Shown: positions 7,507 to 15,939, counted from the first letter of the stretch. The stretch: 64,000 nucleotides of DNA from Georgfuchsia toluolica (GCF_907163265.1 NZ_CAJQUM010000001.1:2666001-2730000); one strand, 5' to 3'. A program made the numbers and translations. Notes: generated by a model not told the origin, from the sequence alone.

Positions 7507-7914
7507 GTGGCCGACAAGATCAGCCGAGAACGCCGCAGCGCCAACATGCGTTCAATCTGCAGCAAGAATACCACTCTAGAAATGGTGGTGCGGAGGCTAG
7601 TGCATGGGATGGGATACCGTTACCGTCTACACCGCGCCGATCTGCCGGGTAAGCCAGATATTGTTTTTGTATCCCGGCATAAGGTGATATTTGTGCATGG
7701 TTGTTTTTGGCATCAGCATCGCAACTGCAAAATTGGCCATCTGCCTAAGTCTAATCTGGGATATTGGGTGCCAAAGTTAAATGCAAACCGAAAAAGAGAT
7801 GCAGTAAATAAAAGAGCATTGCGGCGTTTAGGATGGGAATATTTAGTGGTTTGGGAATGTGAAATATTCAACAAAGGCAAGCTGGTTGATCGGCTAAAGG
7901 GTTTTCTAAAGTAA
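7507..7914 (+). CDS. vsr: Very short patch repair endonuclease (Vsr)
   Basis: Vsr nicks DNA 5' of T:G mismatches that arise when 5-methylcytosine deaminates, protecting sites methylated by the partner C5 methylase. The 135-residue protein has the family pattern SANMRSICSKNTTLEMVVRRLVHGMGYRYRLH, then LPGKPDIVF (catalytic Asp), VHGCFWHQHRNCK (zinc and catalytic His) and LVVWECEI. The start is GTG 7507, 19 bases after the endonuclease stop. Its place after the methylase and endonuclease fits a specificity for the same site. It is full length and intact. Confidence 0.95.
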   Translation: MADKISRERRSANMRSICSKNTTLEMVVRRLVHGMGYRYRLHRADLPGKPDIVFVSRHKVIFVHGCFWHQHRNCKIGHLPKSNLGYWVPKLNANRKRDAVNKRALRRLGWEYLVVWECEIFNKGKLVDRLKGFLK

Positions 7915-7919
7915 GTAGC

Positions 7920-7981
7920 GTTATCCACGGCGCCGCCGACCGCCCCATATAAGGCGAGAGGCGAGCGGCGCGGTGGGTAAC
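7920..7981. repeat. Palindrome GTTATCCAC...GTGGGTAAC inside the island
   Basis: An inverted copy of the palindrome found after both IS orfB genes (1050-1112 and 4780-4840): outer arms GTTATCCACGGCGCC and GGCGCGGTGGGTAAC, inner GCCG/CGGC arms. It lies between vsr and the next gene and could terminate the R-M transcript. No transposase fragment accompanies it. Confidence 0.6.
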
Positions 7982-8073
7982 GCGGGAATAGACCGAGGCC
8001 GGTATAGGCAACCCCAAACAAGTCTGTTGTATTCACCGGAAAACAATCCCGCCTGTAACAACTAGCTCACCCA

Positions 8074-9021
8074 GTGAGCCTATGGCAGATTAATAATGGA
8101 CGCTTCAACATTCTTGCCCTTTCTGCTATGTCACAAGTTCGCCCCCCAAAAGATGTATCCCTTCGCCTCGCCGTAAAGGTAGCTCCACTTTATGCCGACC
8201 TCCTCAAGGAATTAAGAGCCGATGGCGGACGCATTCAAATGTCTTCACGATTTGCGCGTGTCCGACAGAACATTGGCAGGTACGTCATGCTTTATGACGA
8301 CGAGCGCAGACTGGGTGTGGCATTCCTAAAGGGATTGATCGGTGAACAGGGATTCGACGAGTTCAATCAGGAAACGGCGAAACTTACGCACGACGAGCAG
8401 AACCAAATGCTGGCGGACATGGTTGACGACGAGGCCGGCGAAGAATTTGCAGACCTACTTGAGCTGCCCGAAACCGAGGACGAGTGGCTAGCCGCTGAAA
8501 AGGCGCTGGCTGCGTTGCCACCCGAGGAGCAAGCCGTTTTAATCCAACAAGGCACATTATTCTGGGCTGGCATCTTCGGCACCCTGTTTAACACCCTGTC
8601 GTTGATGGTGCATGGCATTAAGCTGACAACGCTGGTTCCCCTTGCCCTTAACGGCGACGATGACGCGCTGCTCAAGGCCGCGCAAATTGATCGTTGCCTG
8701 ATAACGCATCACCCTTACTTCTTGGCAAGAAAACAGCAGGCCCAAGACCTGGGGCAGGACAAGTTTCTTCAGGCGCTGGCTTATCGGGAATGCAATCCAC
8801 CGTTACGCGGCAAGATTCGTTATCCGGCGCTATACATGCTGTTTGGCATCCTCGATTCTGTTCGATGGTTACATGATCTCAAGCACGAAGAGATTCTTGA
8901 TCTATGCGACAGCGCTGGCCTAGAGCGATACCAAAATCGTATTGACGATGTGAATTACCTGACCAAACGACTGCTTGAGTATTCCCGCTGGCAAAAATCC
9001 GGCGGCTTGTCAATGCACTGA
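8074..9021 (+). CDS. Island protein of unknown function
   Basis: Up to 315 residues from GTG 8074; ATG 8128 (AMSQVRPPKDVSLRLA) is an equally likely start and would give 297. I recognise no family. The N-terminal third is basic with a helical look (VRQNIGRYVMLYDDERRLGVAF). The centre has a very acidic stretch (MVDDEAGEEFADLLELPETEDEW), and a hydrophobic segment (TLFWAGIFGTLFNTLSLMVHGIKLTTLVPLAL) could be membrane-associated or a buried helix pair. The C-terminus is soluble-looking. It sits between the R-M genes and the Rep-like gene, so it could be defence cargo or part of element maintenance. Confidence 0.65.
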   Translation: MSLWQINNGRFNILALSAMSQVRPPKDVSLRLAVKVAPLYADLLKELRADGGRIQMSSRFARVRQNIGRYVMLYDDERRLGVAFLKGLIGEQGFDEFNQETAKLTHDEQNQMLADMVDDEAGEEFADLLELPETEDEWLAAEKALAALPPEEQAVLIQQGTLFWAGIFGTLFNTLSLMVHGIKLTTLVPLALNGDDDALLKAAQIDRCLITHHPYFLARKQQAQDLGQDKFLQALAYRECNPPLRGKIRYPALYMLFGILDSVRWLHDLKHEEILDLCDSAGLERYQNRIDDVNYLTKRLLEYSRWQKSGGLSMH

Positions 9022-9123
9022 AGTTTTATTTGAGTGCATTCCGGCCTGATGCCGTAGTGCATAACGTTCGTATCCGCTGCAAGGCGCATTCGTCGCCTTG
9101 GCAAACGCCGAAAGGTAGTGGAT

Positions 9124-10500
9124 ATGGAACACGATCAGCAGTCGCAACACCCCAGCGCAGTAGAAGCATTTCCCGAAGAGCAGAACGCCCTCGGCTCGGC
9201 GGTAGGCAGGAGCGCGCCAGCGCCCGCCGCGCCGCCGAACGAGGGCAATGCATTGGCAGGCAATTCGCCACCACCGGCCGGGGGGCCGCCGCCTACTATC
9301 AGAGGACCCCAAACATACGAAAAAGGGAAAGCGCACCCTTGCAAGCTGCTCAGAACAGCCGTGGATTCCTTGTATGTGTCTTATCCGGGCGAGTTATCAG
9401 AAAACAGTTTCTCCCGCCTATATAGCCTGAAGGTTGCGGCCCAGTCAGACGATGAAGCGGAACAGGCAGCCGCACAATTGCAAATCGGCAATCAGCTTTT
9501 TGCCGTGTGGGACAAAGCCCCCCGCCCTTACGCCTTCGTCCTGCATAACGCCTGCTTTCATCTCCAGATCAGCCGGGGCAATAAAGTTCCTTTGGCCTAT
9601 GTGCAGATCACCAGCCAATACCTGACGGCCATCGGCGTTGAAGCAGCAGAAAAAGAACTTCGCTTTATTGTGAATAGCCTTGGGCGTGTCGATAAAGATG
9701 CCTGCATGAGCCGGGTTGATCTCTGCGTTGATTTCGTACCCTACCTCGACATGGATCAATTCCAGGCGCGGCAATGGCTGACGCGGGTAAAGAAGAAAGA
9801 ACGCTATTGGGATGGCAACCGCCCGACAGGCTGGAAGGTCGGTAGGGGCGGCCCCATGCAGGGCAAGACTTACGACAAGATTCTGGAAATCGTTCAGCAA
9901 AGCCATAAGAATTACTTGCTCGATATCTGGGCAACAAAAGGCTGGCTTCCCGGCGAACCCGTTTGGCGGCATGAGTTCCAGTTTGGGCGCGAAGTCCTCA
10001 AGCTGATGCGCATCAATACGATTGACGAATTGATGAGCAACTTGGGCGGCATGTGGCGAGCTGCGACTGAGGACTGGCTGCGCTTAGTGGTGCCGGATGA
10101 GTCAGACAGCAATCGGGGGCGGTGGCCGAATCATCCGCTATGGGATGCCATCACTACCGCGGATTGGAATATGCCGCACCAACCCGCCTTGGTTCGCATC
10201 CGTGAGCGTGGCATGCCTACCGATGCCCAGCTCTTTACCGTCCCGCTGGGCTATGTCGCGGCCTTTATGGCGGCTCGCGGGATTACCAATTGGGATGAGG
10301 GCTTGGGCGCGTATCTGCAAGAAGCGCAGCAATTCCACAAAAGCAACGGCAGGAATACGCGCATCTATGTCGAGGGCAAGACGCTCCTAAAGGGCCGATT
10401 GTTCGGCACGCTCGACAACCGCCGCCAAGACCCCAAGGTCATTGAGGATCAGGAAGCCGCCTACCGCCTTGCCAAAGACGGTGAAGAGGTCGGATCATGA
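9124..10500 (+). CDS. Replication initiation factor / MobT-like protein (Rep_trans type)
   Basis: 458 residues from ATG 9124; a GTG lies six bases upstream. The first ~60 residues are Pro/Ala/Gly-rich and probably disordered. The rest matches the replication-initiation-factor superfamily: SRVDLCVDFVPYLD, then GKTYDKILEIVQQS (candidate catalytic Tyr in TYDK) and VWRHEFQFGREVLKLM. Such proteins nick one DNA strand at a double-stranded origin and either start rolling-circle replication or act as MobT-type relaxases for integrative elements. Its presence between the cargo and the xis/int genes suggests the island replicates or transfers after excision. No origin was located. Confidence 0.75.
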   Translation: MEHDQQSQHPSAVEAFPEEQNALGSAVGRSAPAPAAPPNEGNALAGNSPPPAGGPPPTIRGPQTYEKGKAHPCKLLRTAVDSLYVSYPGELSENSFSRLYSLKVAAQSDDEAEQAAAQLQIGNQLFAVWDKAPRPYAFVLHNACFHLQISRGNKVPLAYVQITSQYLTAIGVEAAEKELRFIVNSLGRVDKDACMSRVDLCVDFVPYLDMDQFQARQWLTRVKKKERYWDGNRPTGWKVGRGGPMQGKTYDKILEIVQQSHKNYLLDIWATKGWLPGEPVWRHEFQFGREVLKLMRINTIDELMSNLGGMWRAATEDWLRLVVPDESDSNRGRWPNHPLWDAITTADWNMPHQPALVRIRERGMPTDAQLFTVPLGYVAAFMAARGITNWDEGLGAYLQEAQQFHKSNGRNTRIYVEGKTLLKGRLFGTLDNRRQDPKVIEDQEAAYRLAKDGEEVGS

Positions 10501-10664
10501 GCAGTCATTATCCGATATCGGGTGGCCGTCGAATCCACGCCTCGCGCTGCGTTCTCATGCAGGGCGACCCTCTTGAGATTTCCGAACACTTGCGCGGGGC
10601 TGTTGCCGCGTATGTGTTGGCTAACTTGCAGTTTATGGCTGGTTGCTTCAGCACGCAGGCCTAA
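10497..10664 (+). CDS. Small ORF coupled to rep-like gene
   Basis: 55 codons from an ATG that overlaps the rep stop (ATGA, 10497-10500), ending TAA three bases before the excisionase-like ATG at 10668. The peptide starts MSSHYPISGGRRIHAS and includes EISEHLRGAVAAYVLANLQ, a likely helix. The tight packing between two coupled genes is the main support. I recognise no family. It could be a regulator or accessory factor of the element. Confidence 0.5.
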   Translation: MSSHYPISGGRRIHASRCVLMQGDPLEISEHLRGAVAAYVLANLQFMAGCFSTQA

Positions 10665-10667
10665 GCA

Positions 10668-10970
10668 ATGAATACGTTCAACCTGCAAGAAGCCGCTCGC
10701 TTCCTCAAGATTCACCCTGTCACATTGCAAGACAAGGCCCGCGCCGGTGATGTGCCGGGAGCCAAGATTGGCAAGTGCTGGGTGTTCGTGGAGATTGACT
10801 TGATCGAATACATCCGGTCACAATACCCACGGCGGGCGTTGCAGGGTGAACATGAAAGGAACATCACATGTCACTCTTCAAACGCAAGGACTCCCCAAAT
10901 TGGTGGGTCAAACTCACGCCTCGCAATGGACGACCGATACAGCAAAGCACTGGGACTCCCGACAAAGTAA
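10668..10970 (+). CDS. Excisionase-like helix-turn-helix protein
   Basis: 100 residues with an N-terminal MerR/excisionase-type HTH (FNLQEAARFLKIHPVTLQDKARAGDVPGAKIGKCWVF), the HTH_17 form seen in Xis and AlpA-like proteins. The first ~60 residues carry the domain; the remainder overlaps the integrase start by about 100 bases in another frame, so the natural protein may be mainly the N-terminal part. It starts at ATG 10668, just after the preceding small ORF. It probably bends att DNA and directs integrase towards excision. Position right before the integrase supports this role. Confidence 0.75.
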   Translation: MNTFNLQEAARFLKIHPVTLQDKARAGDVPGAKIGKCWVFVEIDLIEYIRSQYPRRALQGEHERNITCHSSNARTPQIGGSNSRLAMDDRYSKALGLPTK

Positions 10971-11923
10971 AAGCCGAGGAGTTTCACGACAAGCTCAAGG
11001 CGTCCCTGTGGGATCAGGAGCGGTTAGGGATTAAACCGAGTCGCACCTGGCGTGAGGCGGTTGTTCGTTGGCTGGAAGAGACTTCAGAGAAGGCGACACA
11101 CAAGGAAGACAAGAAGAAGCTGATTTGGCTTCATTTCTTCCTCGGGGATCGGGCCTTGGATCAAATCACCTCGGACGTGATTGACCAAATCCGGTCAGCC
11201 AAACTCAAGGAAGCCTCCAAGGGCACGGTCAACCGTTATTTGGCGCTGGTTCGGGCCATTCTGATTCGGTCACGCGACGAATGGGAGTGGGTCGATAAGG
11301 TGCCAAAGATCAGGCTCTTTAAAGAAACGACAAGCCGCGAAAGGTCGCTCACGCATGAGCAGGCGAGACGCTTGCTCGATGAATTGCCAGAACATCAACG
11401 GGAGTTGGTGCTGTTTTCTCTGGCAACGGGACTGCGGCAAAGCAACGTGCTTCGGTTGGGATGGGAGCAGGTGAATCTAGAATTGCGTCATGCTTGGGTC
11501 AAAGGTACGCAATCCAAGAACCGCCGTCCTATTTCTGTGCCGTTGAACGATGTGGCGCTGGCAGTGCTAAAGCGACAGGAGGGGAAGCACTCGATCAGGG
11601 TCTTCACCTACCAAGGCAAGCCGATTAACTCGGCCAACACGAAGGCATGGACGACTGCGCTAACAAGGGCGGGCATTGATGACTTTCGATGGCATGATTT
11701 ACGGCACACTTGGGCAACTTGGCAACGACAGGCCGGAACACCTACCCATGAGTTGCAGCGTTTGGGTGGATGGCGAACCGGGGCGATGGTGGAGCGATAT
11801 GCCCATCTTGCGCCGGAATATCTGGCAGTCGCGGCTTCGCGGTTGGATTCCGTTCTCGCTGGCTACGATTTGGCTACGCGAGGCACCAATGAAAAACGGC
11901 CCGCATCGCTGGAGGCCGCTTGA
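10868..11923 (+). CDS. int: Tyrosine recombinase / integrase of the island
   Basis: 351 residues. It has an N-terminal DNA-binding arm, a SAM-like core-binding domain (about 60-150) and the C-terminal catalytic domain with ATGLRQSNVLRLGW (Arg190), FRWHDLRHTWATW (His276, Arg279), LGGWRTGAMVERYAHL (Trp302 in the His/Trp position, nucleophile Tyr311). ATG 10868 follows AAAGGA at a good distance. The gene ends four bases from the tRNA-Lys 3' end, the usual arrangement when the integrase uses the tRNA as its attachment site. It should catalyse integration and, with the excisionase-like protein, excision. Confidence 0.95.
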   Translation: MSLFKRKDSPNWWVKLTPRNGRPIQQSTGTPDKVKAEEFHDKLKASLWDQERLGIKPSRTWREAVVRWLEETSEKATHKEDKKKLIWLHFFLGDRALDQITSDVIDQIRSAKLKEASKGTVNRYLALVRAILIRSRDEWEWVDKVPKIRLFKETTSRERSLTHEQARRLLDELPEHQRELVLFSLATGLRQSNVLRLGWEQVNLELRHAWVKGTQSKNRRPISVPLNDVALAVLKRQEGKHSIRVFTYQGKPINSANTKAWTTALTRAGIDDFRWHDLRHTWATWQRQAGTPTHELQRLGGWRTGAMVERYAHLAPEYLAVAASRLDSVLAGYDLATRGTNEKRPASLEAA

Positions 11924-11926
11924 ATC

Positions 11927-11972
11927 CTGGTGGGTCGGGCGAGACTCGAACTCGCGACCAACGGATTAAAAG
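11927..11972. repeat. Right attachment site of the island inside tRNA-Lys
   Basis: 46-bp direct repeat of 4971-5016 with two mismatches. It covers the tRNA-Lys sequence from the anticodon loop through the T-arm and acceptor 3' strand to the CCA end. Confidence 0.9.
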
Positions 11973-12003
11973 TCCGCTGCTCTACCAACTGAGCTACCGA
12001 CCC
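11928..12003 (-). tRNA. tRNA-Lys (anticodon TTT)
   Basis: On the minus strand it begins GGGTCGGTAGCTCAG, with the D-loop GTTGGTAGAGC, the anticodon loop CTTTTAA (anticodon TTT), T-arm GTTCGAGTC and encoded 3' CCA. Acceptor arms GGGTCGG and CCGACCC pair fully, with discriminator A. It is 76 bases with CCA. The gene serves as the integration site of the adjacent island, and its 3' half was supplied by the element. Confidence 0.97.
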
Positions 12004-12100
12004 CCATGAAGGCCGCGAATTCTATCGGCGTGGGGTATGGGTGTCAAACTGGAAAGGCGCCAATGGTGCGGAATTACGCGTCATGCGGACTTGCATATAG

Positions 12101-12117
12101 TTGAGTACAATACTCAA
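12101..12117. promoter_or_regulatory. Palindromic operator-like site TTGAGTA-CAA-TACTCAA
   Basis: Perfect 7-bp inverted repeat with a 3-base centre, 30 bases before the ATG at 12147 and embedded in ATAGTTGAGTACAATACTC. It resembles the spacing and TTGA/TCAA ends of Rrf2-family (IscR/NsrR-like) sites. The regulator is not known. Confidence 0.4.
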
Positions 12118-12146
12118 GTATATGCTAGATTCAGGCTTGACTGTAC

Positions 12147-14177
12147 ATGTACCCTGCAATGACCAATCGACTTGCCAGTGAAACTTCGCCCTATCTGCGC
12201 CAGCATGCGCATAACCCTGTGCATTGGCAACCCTGGGACCAGGCTGCGCTGTTACGGGCACGCAGCGAAAACAAGCCCATCCTGCTCTCCATCGGATATT
12301 CCGCCTGTCACTGGTGTCATGTCATGGCACACGAGTCTTTCGAAGACCCTGCCGTTGCCGAGGTTATGAACCGCCTGTTCGTGAATATCAAGGTCGATCG
12401 CGAAGAGCGGCCCGACCTTGACCAGATCTACCAGCTTGCGCACCAGTTCATCACCCGTCGCAGCGGCGGTTGGCCACTGACGATGTTCCTCACGCCCGAC
12501 GGCACGCCCTATTTCGGCGGCACTTATTTTCCCAAGACGCCGCGCTACGGCTTGCCGGGTTTCCCGCAACTGTGCGAACAGGTGGCGCAGGCGTTTTACA
12601 CGCGGCGCGGCGACATCGATGAACAAAACACATCACTGCGCGAAGCGCTGGCTTCTGTCATACCGAATGGCGCCGGCGTCGCCGAACTGGATGCCGCGCC
12701 GCTGCAAACAGCACGGCAACTGCTGCTGGACAATTTCGATGCAGCTTGGGGCGGGTTCGGTGGCGCGCCCAAGTTTCCACATCCGACCGATCTGGCTTTC
12801 CTTTTGCGCCGGGCGGCACCGGGACAGGATGAAGCCGCGCGCAAGGTGGTGCTGACGACGCTGACGCGCATGGCCGAGGGCGGCATCTACGACCGCATCG
12901 GTGGCGGCTTCTGCCGCTACAGCGTGGATGAGCGCTGGGAAATTCCGCATTTCGAGAAAATGCTCTACGACAACGGTCCGCTGCTGGTGCTGTATGCCGA
13001 TGCCTGGCTGCTGGAGGGCGACCCGCTTTATCGGAGCGTCGTCGAAGAAACCGCAGTATGGGTGATGCGCGAAATGCAAAGCCCGGATGGCGGCTATTAC
13101 TCCTCACTTGATGCCGATTCGGAGGGCGAGGAAGGAAAGTATTACGTGTGGGACCGCGCCGAGATTCAAGCCCTCTTGAGCAGTGATGAATGGCGAGCTG
13201 CAGCGCGCTGCTGGGGACTCGACCGTGCGCCCAACTTTGAAGGCCAGCACTGGAACCTGATTGCGGCACAAGCGCCGACAGCCAGCGAAGTTCCACTGCT
13301 GACCGCAGCCCGCGCCAGGCTGTTTGCCGCGCGCGGGCAACGCGTCCGCCCCGGCACCGACGACAAGATACTCACCAGCTGGAACGCCTTGATGATCCGC
13401 GGCATGGCGCATGCAGCGCGCATTTTCAGCCGTGACGAATGGTTGTGCTCGGCGCAACGTGCGACAGACTTCATTCGCACGACACTATGGCGCGATGAAT
13501 ATCTCCTGGCGACGTACAAGGATGGCAAGGCGCATCTGAATGCCTACCTTGACGATCATGCCTTCCTGATCGATGCCTTGCTGGAACTTATGCAGACAGA
13601 ATACCGGCCGGCCGATCTGGATTTTGCGCGCGAACTTGCCGACGCCTTGCTGGAACGCTTTGAAGACCGCACTGAAGGTGGCTTCTTTTTCACGTCGCAC
13701 GATCACGAGCAACTCATCAGCCGCCCCAAACCCGGCCACGACAATGCCACGCCGAGCGGAAACGGCGTGGCCGCCCACGCCCTGCAGCGCCTCGGCCATC
13801 TGCTTGGCGAACCGCGCTATCTGGAGGCCGCGCGCCGCGCGCTTGATTTGTTCTGGCCCGGAATACAAGCCGGCCCGAGCGGCAGTTCGAGTCTGCTGGC
13901 GGCGCTTGAGGAGGCGCTGACGCCGCCCCGTACCATCGTGCTGCGCGGTCCGGAGGAGGCGTTGCGCGACTGGCGGCACCGGCTGTCAGCAATGCCGTTG
14001 CACGACAGCCTCATCGTTGTGCTGCCGAATTCCTTGATGCAATTGCCGGATGCCTTGAACAAGCCACGCACGGACGAAGTCAACGTTTGGGTGTGCGAGG
14101 GCGTTAACTGCCTGTCACCGATCACATCGTTCGACGTTCTGCAAGCCACAATATCCAAGTCGCCCAAAGTCAATTAA
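12147..14177 (+). CDS. Thioredoxin-domain protein, YyaL/DUF255 family
   Basis: 676 residues (from ATG 12147; ATG 12159, [13 protein letters not shown], is an alternative). The N-terminal ~170 residues form a thioredoxin-like domain with the family signature NPVHWQPW and a redox CHWCHVM (Cys-x2-Cys) followed by [14 protein letters not shown]. The rest is an (alpha/alpha)6-barrel like those of glycosidases and epimerases, with [30 protein letters not shown] and [17 protein letters not shown]. The family is widespread but its reaction is not established. It lies just outside the island, with a palindromic operator-like site in front. Confidence 0.9.
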   Translation: MYPAMTNRLASETSPYLRQHAHNPVHWQPWDQAALLRARSENKPILLSIGYSACHWCHVMAHESFEDPAVAEVMNRLFVNIKVDREERPDLDQIYQLAHQFITRRSGGWPLTMFLTPDGTPYFGGTYFPKTPRYGLPGFPQLCEQVAQAFYTRRGDIDEQNTSLREALASVIPNGAGVAELDAAPLQTARQLLLDNFDAAWGGFGGAPKFPHPTDLAFLLRRAAPGQDEAARKVVLTTLTRMAEGGIYDRIGGGFCRYSVDERWEIPHFEKMLYDNGPLLVLYADAWLLEGDPLYRSVVEETAVWVMREMQSPDGGYYSSLDADSEGEEGKYYVWDRAEIQALLSSDEWRAAARCWGLDRAPNFEGQHWNLIAAQAPTASEVPLLTAARARLFAARGQRVRPGTDDKILTSWNALMIRGMAHAARIFSRDEWLCSAQRATDFIRTTLWRDEYLLATYKDGKAHLNAYLDDHAFLIDALLELMQTEYRPADLDFARELADALLERFEDRTEGGFFFTSHDHEQLISRPKPGHDNATPSGNGVAAHALQRLGHLLGEPRYLEAARRALDLFWPGIQAGPSGSSSLLAALEEALTPPRTIVLRGPEEALRDWRHRLSAMPLHDSLIVVLPNSLMQLPDALNKPRTDEVNVWVCEGVNCLSPITSFDVLQATISKSPKVN

Positions 14178-14222
14178 ACTGCCGCAATGAAAATTTCCCC
14201 AACCACCAATTTGGAGCATTCA

Positions 14223-14540
14223 ATGAAATCAATCCTCGTTTCCCTCACCGCCGCTTCCTGCATATTGTTCACCGGCGCGGCCCAGGCCGATCAGGCACTG
14301 GCCACCGCCAAGGGCTGCATGGCTTGTCACGATATCGCCACCAAGAAACTTGGGCCGTCCTACAAGGATGTTGCCAAGAAATACGCCGGGCAAAAAGATG
14401 CCGAAGCCAAGCTGACCAAGAAAGTGCTCGAAGGCGGCAGTGGCGTTTGGGGTGCGATACCGATGCCCGCCAACAAGACCATGGGTGTGACTGAAGCCGA
14501 TGCGAAAAAACTGGTCGCCTGGATATTGGGCCTGAAGTAA
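14223..14540 (+). CDS. Class I cytochrome c (c551-like)
   Basis: 105 residues from ATG 14223; an upstream in-frame ATG at 14187 would interrupt the clean signal sequence (MKSILVSLTAASCILFTGAAQA) and is rejected. The mature protein has the haem site CMACH near its N-terminus and the distal Met in GAIPMPANKTMG, then a C-terminal helix DAKKLVAWILGLK, the c551/c552 pattern. It is a soluble periplasmic electron carrier. It lies 45 bases after the YyaL-like gene and is followed by a strong terminator, so it ends that transcript. Confidence 0.93.
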   Translation: MKSILVSLTAASCILFTGAAQADQALATAKGCMACHDIATKKLGPSYKDVAKKYAGQKDAEAKLTKKVLEGGSGVWGAIPMPANKTMGVTEADAKKLVAWILGLK

Positions 14541-14556
14541 TTCGGCACACTGGTGA

Positions 14557-14585
14557 AAAGCCACCCTGCAGGGTGGCTTTTTTTT
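14557..14585 (+). terminator. Intrinsic terminator after cytochrome c gene
   Basis: AGCCACCC TGCA GGGTGGCT stem (14559-14578) followed by a run of T to 14585, 17 bases after the cytochrome stop codon. Confidence 0.93.
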
Positions 14586-14678
14586 ATCCCCCATTTTCTG
14601 CCTGTATTGCCGATTGACAAGGCGAAGGGCGCGGGCAACAATCGGCCGCAGTTCCCCTTTCCCGCAAAAGGCTATGCC

Positions 14679-15860
14679 ATGCCGTTTCCCGTCCGATCCT
14701 TGACCGCACCGCTATTGTCGATACTGCTTCTGGTTGGTTGTGGCAAGGAAACTCCCGGGCCGGTTGCCAACAGCGGCCATGTTCCGCTGGTCGTCAAGCT
14801 TGGCCATGCAGCTCCACTCACCGGTCCGCAGGCGCATTTGGGCAAGGACAACGAAAACGGCGTCGTGCTCGCGGTCGAGGACGTCAATGCCAGCAACATC
14901 CAGATCGGCGGACGCCCGCTCAAGCTGGAACTCATGAGCGAGGACGATCAGGCCGACCCGCGCCAGGGCACGCTGGTGGCGAGCAAGTTCGTCGATGCCA
15001 AAGTCACCGCCGTCATCGGCCACATGAATTCCGGTACCACGATCCCCGCTTCGAAAACCTACAACGATGCCGGCCTGCCGCAGATATCGCCTTCCGCCAC
15101 CAACCCGATGTATACCCACCAGGGCTTCAAGAATGCTTTCCGTCTCATGGCCAACGATGAGCAGCAGGGCCGGGCGCTCGGCGAGTTTGCGGCGAAAACG
15201 CTGAAGGCGAAGACGGTCGCCGTGTTTGACGACAAGACCGCTTACGGCGAGGGCGTAGCAAGGGAATTCGCAAAGTCGGCACTGGCAAATGGCATTCAGG
15301 TCGTGGCTGAGGAACATACCGATGACAAGGCCATGGACTTCTCCGCCATCCTGACCAAGGCGAAATCGAAAAAACCCGATGTAATTTTCTTCGGCGGCAT
15401 GGACCCGCAGGCCGCGCCGATGGCAGTGCAGTTGAAGCGCCTCGGCATCGCCGCGACCTTGCTGCTCGCCGATGGCGGTTGCACACCGGGCTTCATCAGC
15501 GCCGCGGGCAATGCGTCGGAAGGGCAATATTGTTCGCTGCCCGGCGTGCCGCTGGCGCAAATGCCGGGCGGTGCGAAATTCGACCAGCATTACAAGGCGC
15601 GCTTCAATAATGCCGAGATCCAGCTTTACGCACCCAATGCCTACGATTCGGTGATGGTGCTGGTCGAAGCCATCAAGCGCGCGCAATCCATCGAACCCGC
15701 AAAGATCATCGGAGAATTGCACAAGACCAATTATTCCGGCGTCACCGCCCATGTGCAGTTCGATGAGAACGGCGACATCAAGGACGGTGCAATCAGCTTC
15801 TACAAGGTTCAGGGCGGCAAGCTGGTGTTCCAGCAAACCCTCGGTGGCCCGGCGAAATAA
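14679..15860 (+). CDS. livJ: Branched-chain amino acid ABC transporter, substrate-binding lipoprotein
   Basis: Periplasmic binding protein of the Liv system (type I fold), 393 residues from ATG 14679. The longer frame from 14553 runs through the preceding terminator and is rejected. The N-terminus is a lipoprotein signal with lipobox LLVGC, so the protein is probably anchored by a lipid. Family segments include KLGHAAPLTGPQAHLGKDNENG, the ligand-site region AVIGHMNSGTTIPASKTYNDAGLPQISPSATNP, and KAKTVAVFDDKTAYGEG. It is the first gene of livJ-H-M-G-F. A 58-base hairpin-forming stretch separates it from livH. Confidence 0.93.
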   Translation: MPFPVRSLTAPLLSILLLVGCGKETPGPVANSGHVPLVVKLGHAAPLTGPQAHLGKDNENGVVLAVEDVNASNIQIGGRPLKLELMSEDDQADPRQGTLVASKFVDAKVTAVIGHMNSGTTIPASKTYNDAGLPQISPSATNPMYTHQGFKNAFRLMANDEQQGRALGEFAAKTLKAKTVAVFDDKTAYGEGVAREFAKSALANGIQVVAEEHTDDKAMDFSAILTKAKSKKPDVIFFGGMDPQAAPMAVQLKRLGIAATLLLADGGCTPGFISAAGNASEGQYCSLPGVPLAQMPGGAKFDQHYKARFNNAEIQLYAPNAYDSVMVLVEAIKRAQSIEPAKIIGELHKTNYSGVTAHVQFDENGDIKDGAISFYKVQGGKLVFQQTLGGPAK

Positions 15861-15871
15861 GATACAAGATG

Positions 15872-15934
15872 CAAGGTTCAAGGTACAAGGCTTCGTTTGT
15901 AACCTTGCCCCTTGAATCTTGCCCCTTGAACCTT
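15872..15934. repeat. Inverted repeat between livJ and livH
   Basis: CAAGGTTCAAGGTACAAG (15872-15889) pairs with CTTGCCCCTTGAACCTT (15918-15934). Further CCCCTTGAATCTTG copies in between make it repetitive. It ends six bases before the livH ATG and could reduce expression of the downstream permease genes relative to the binding protein. Confidence 0.6.
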
Positions 15935-15939
15935 CGCTA

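Larger units (their letters stand above)
4971..11972 (+). mobile_element. tRNA-Lys-integrated genomic island with NgoMIV-like R-M system
   Basis: About 7.0 kb bounded by a 46-bp direct repeat. The right copy lies inside the intact tRNA-Lys gene (minus strand), and the integrase stop is only four bases from the tRNA 3' end. All cargo genes are on the plus strand: a zinc-ribbon-like protein, methylase, endonuclease, Vsr, an unknown protein, a Rep/relaxase-like protein, a 55-residue ORF, an HTH excisionase-like protein and the integrase. The middle (about 6600-7900) is visibly more AT-rich than the flanking chromosome, in keeping with horizontal transfer. Confidence 0.88.

Noticed and set aside
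7920-7930. DnaA box (TTATCCACG) as a replication origin of the island
   Set aside because: It is part of the palindrome shared with IS ends and stands alone; no cluster of boxes or iterons was seen.
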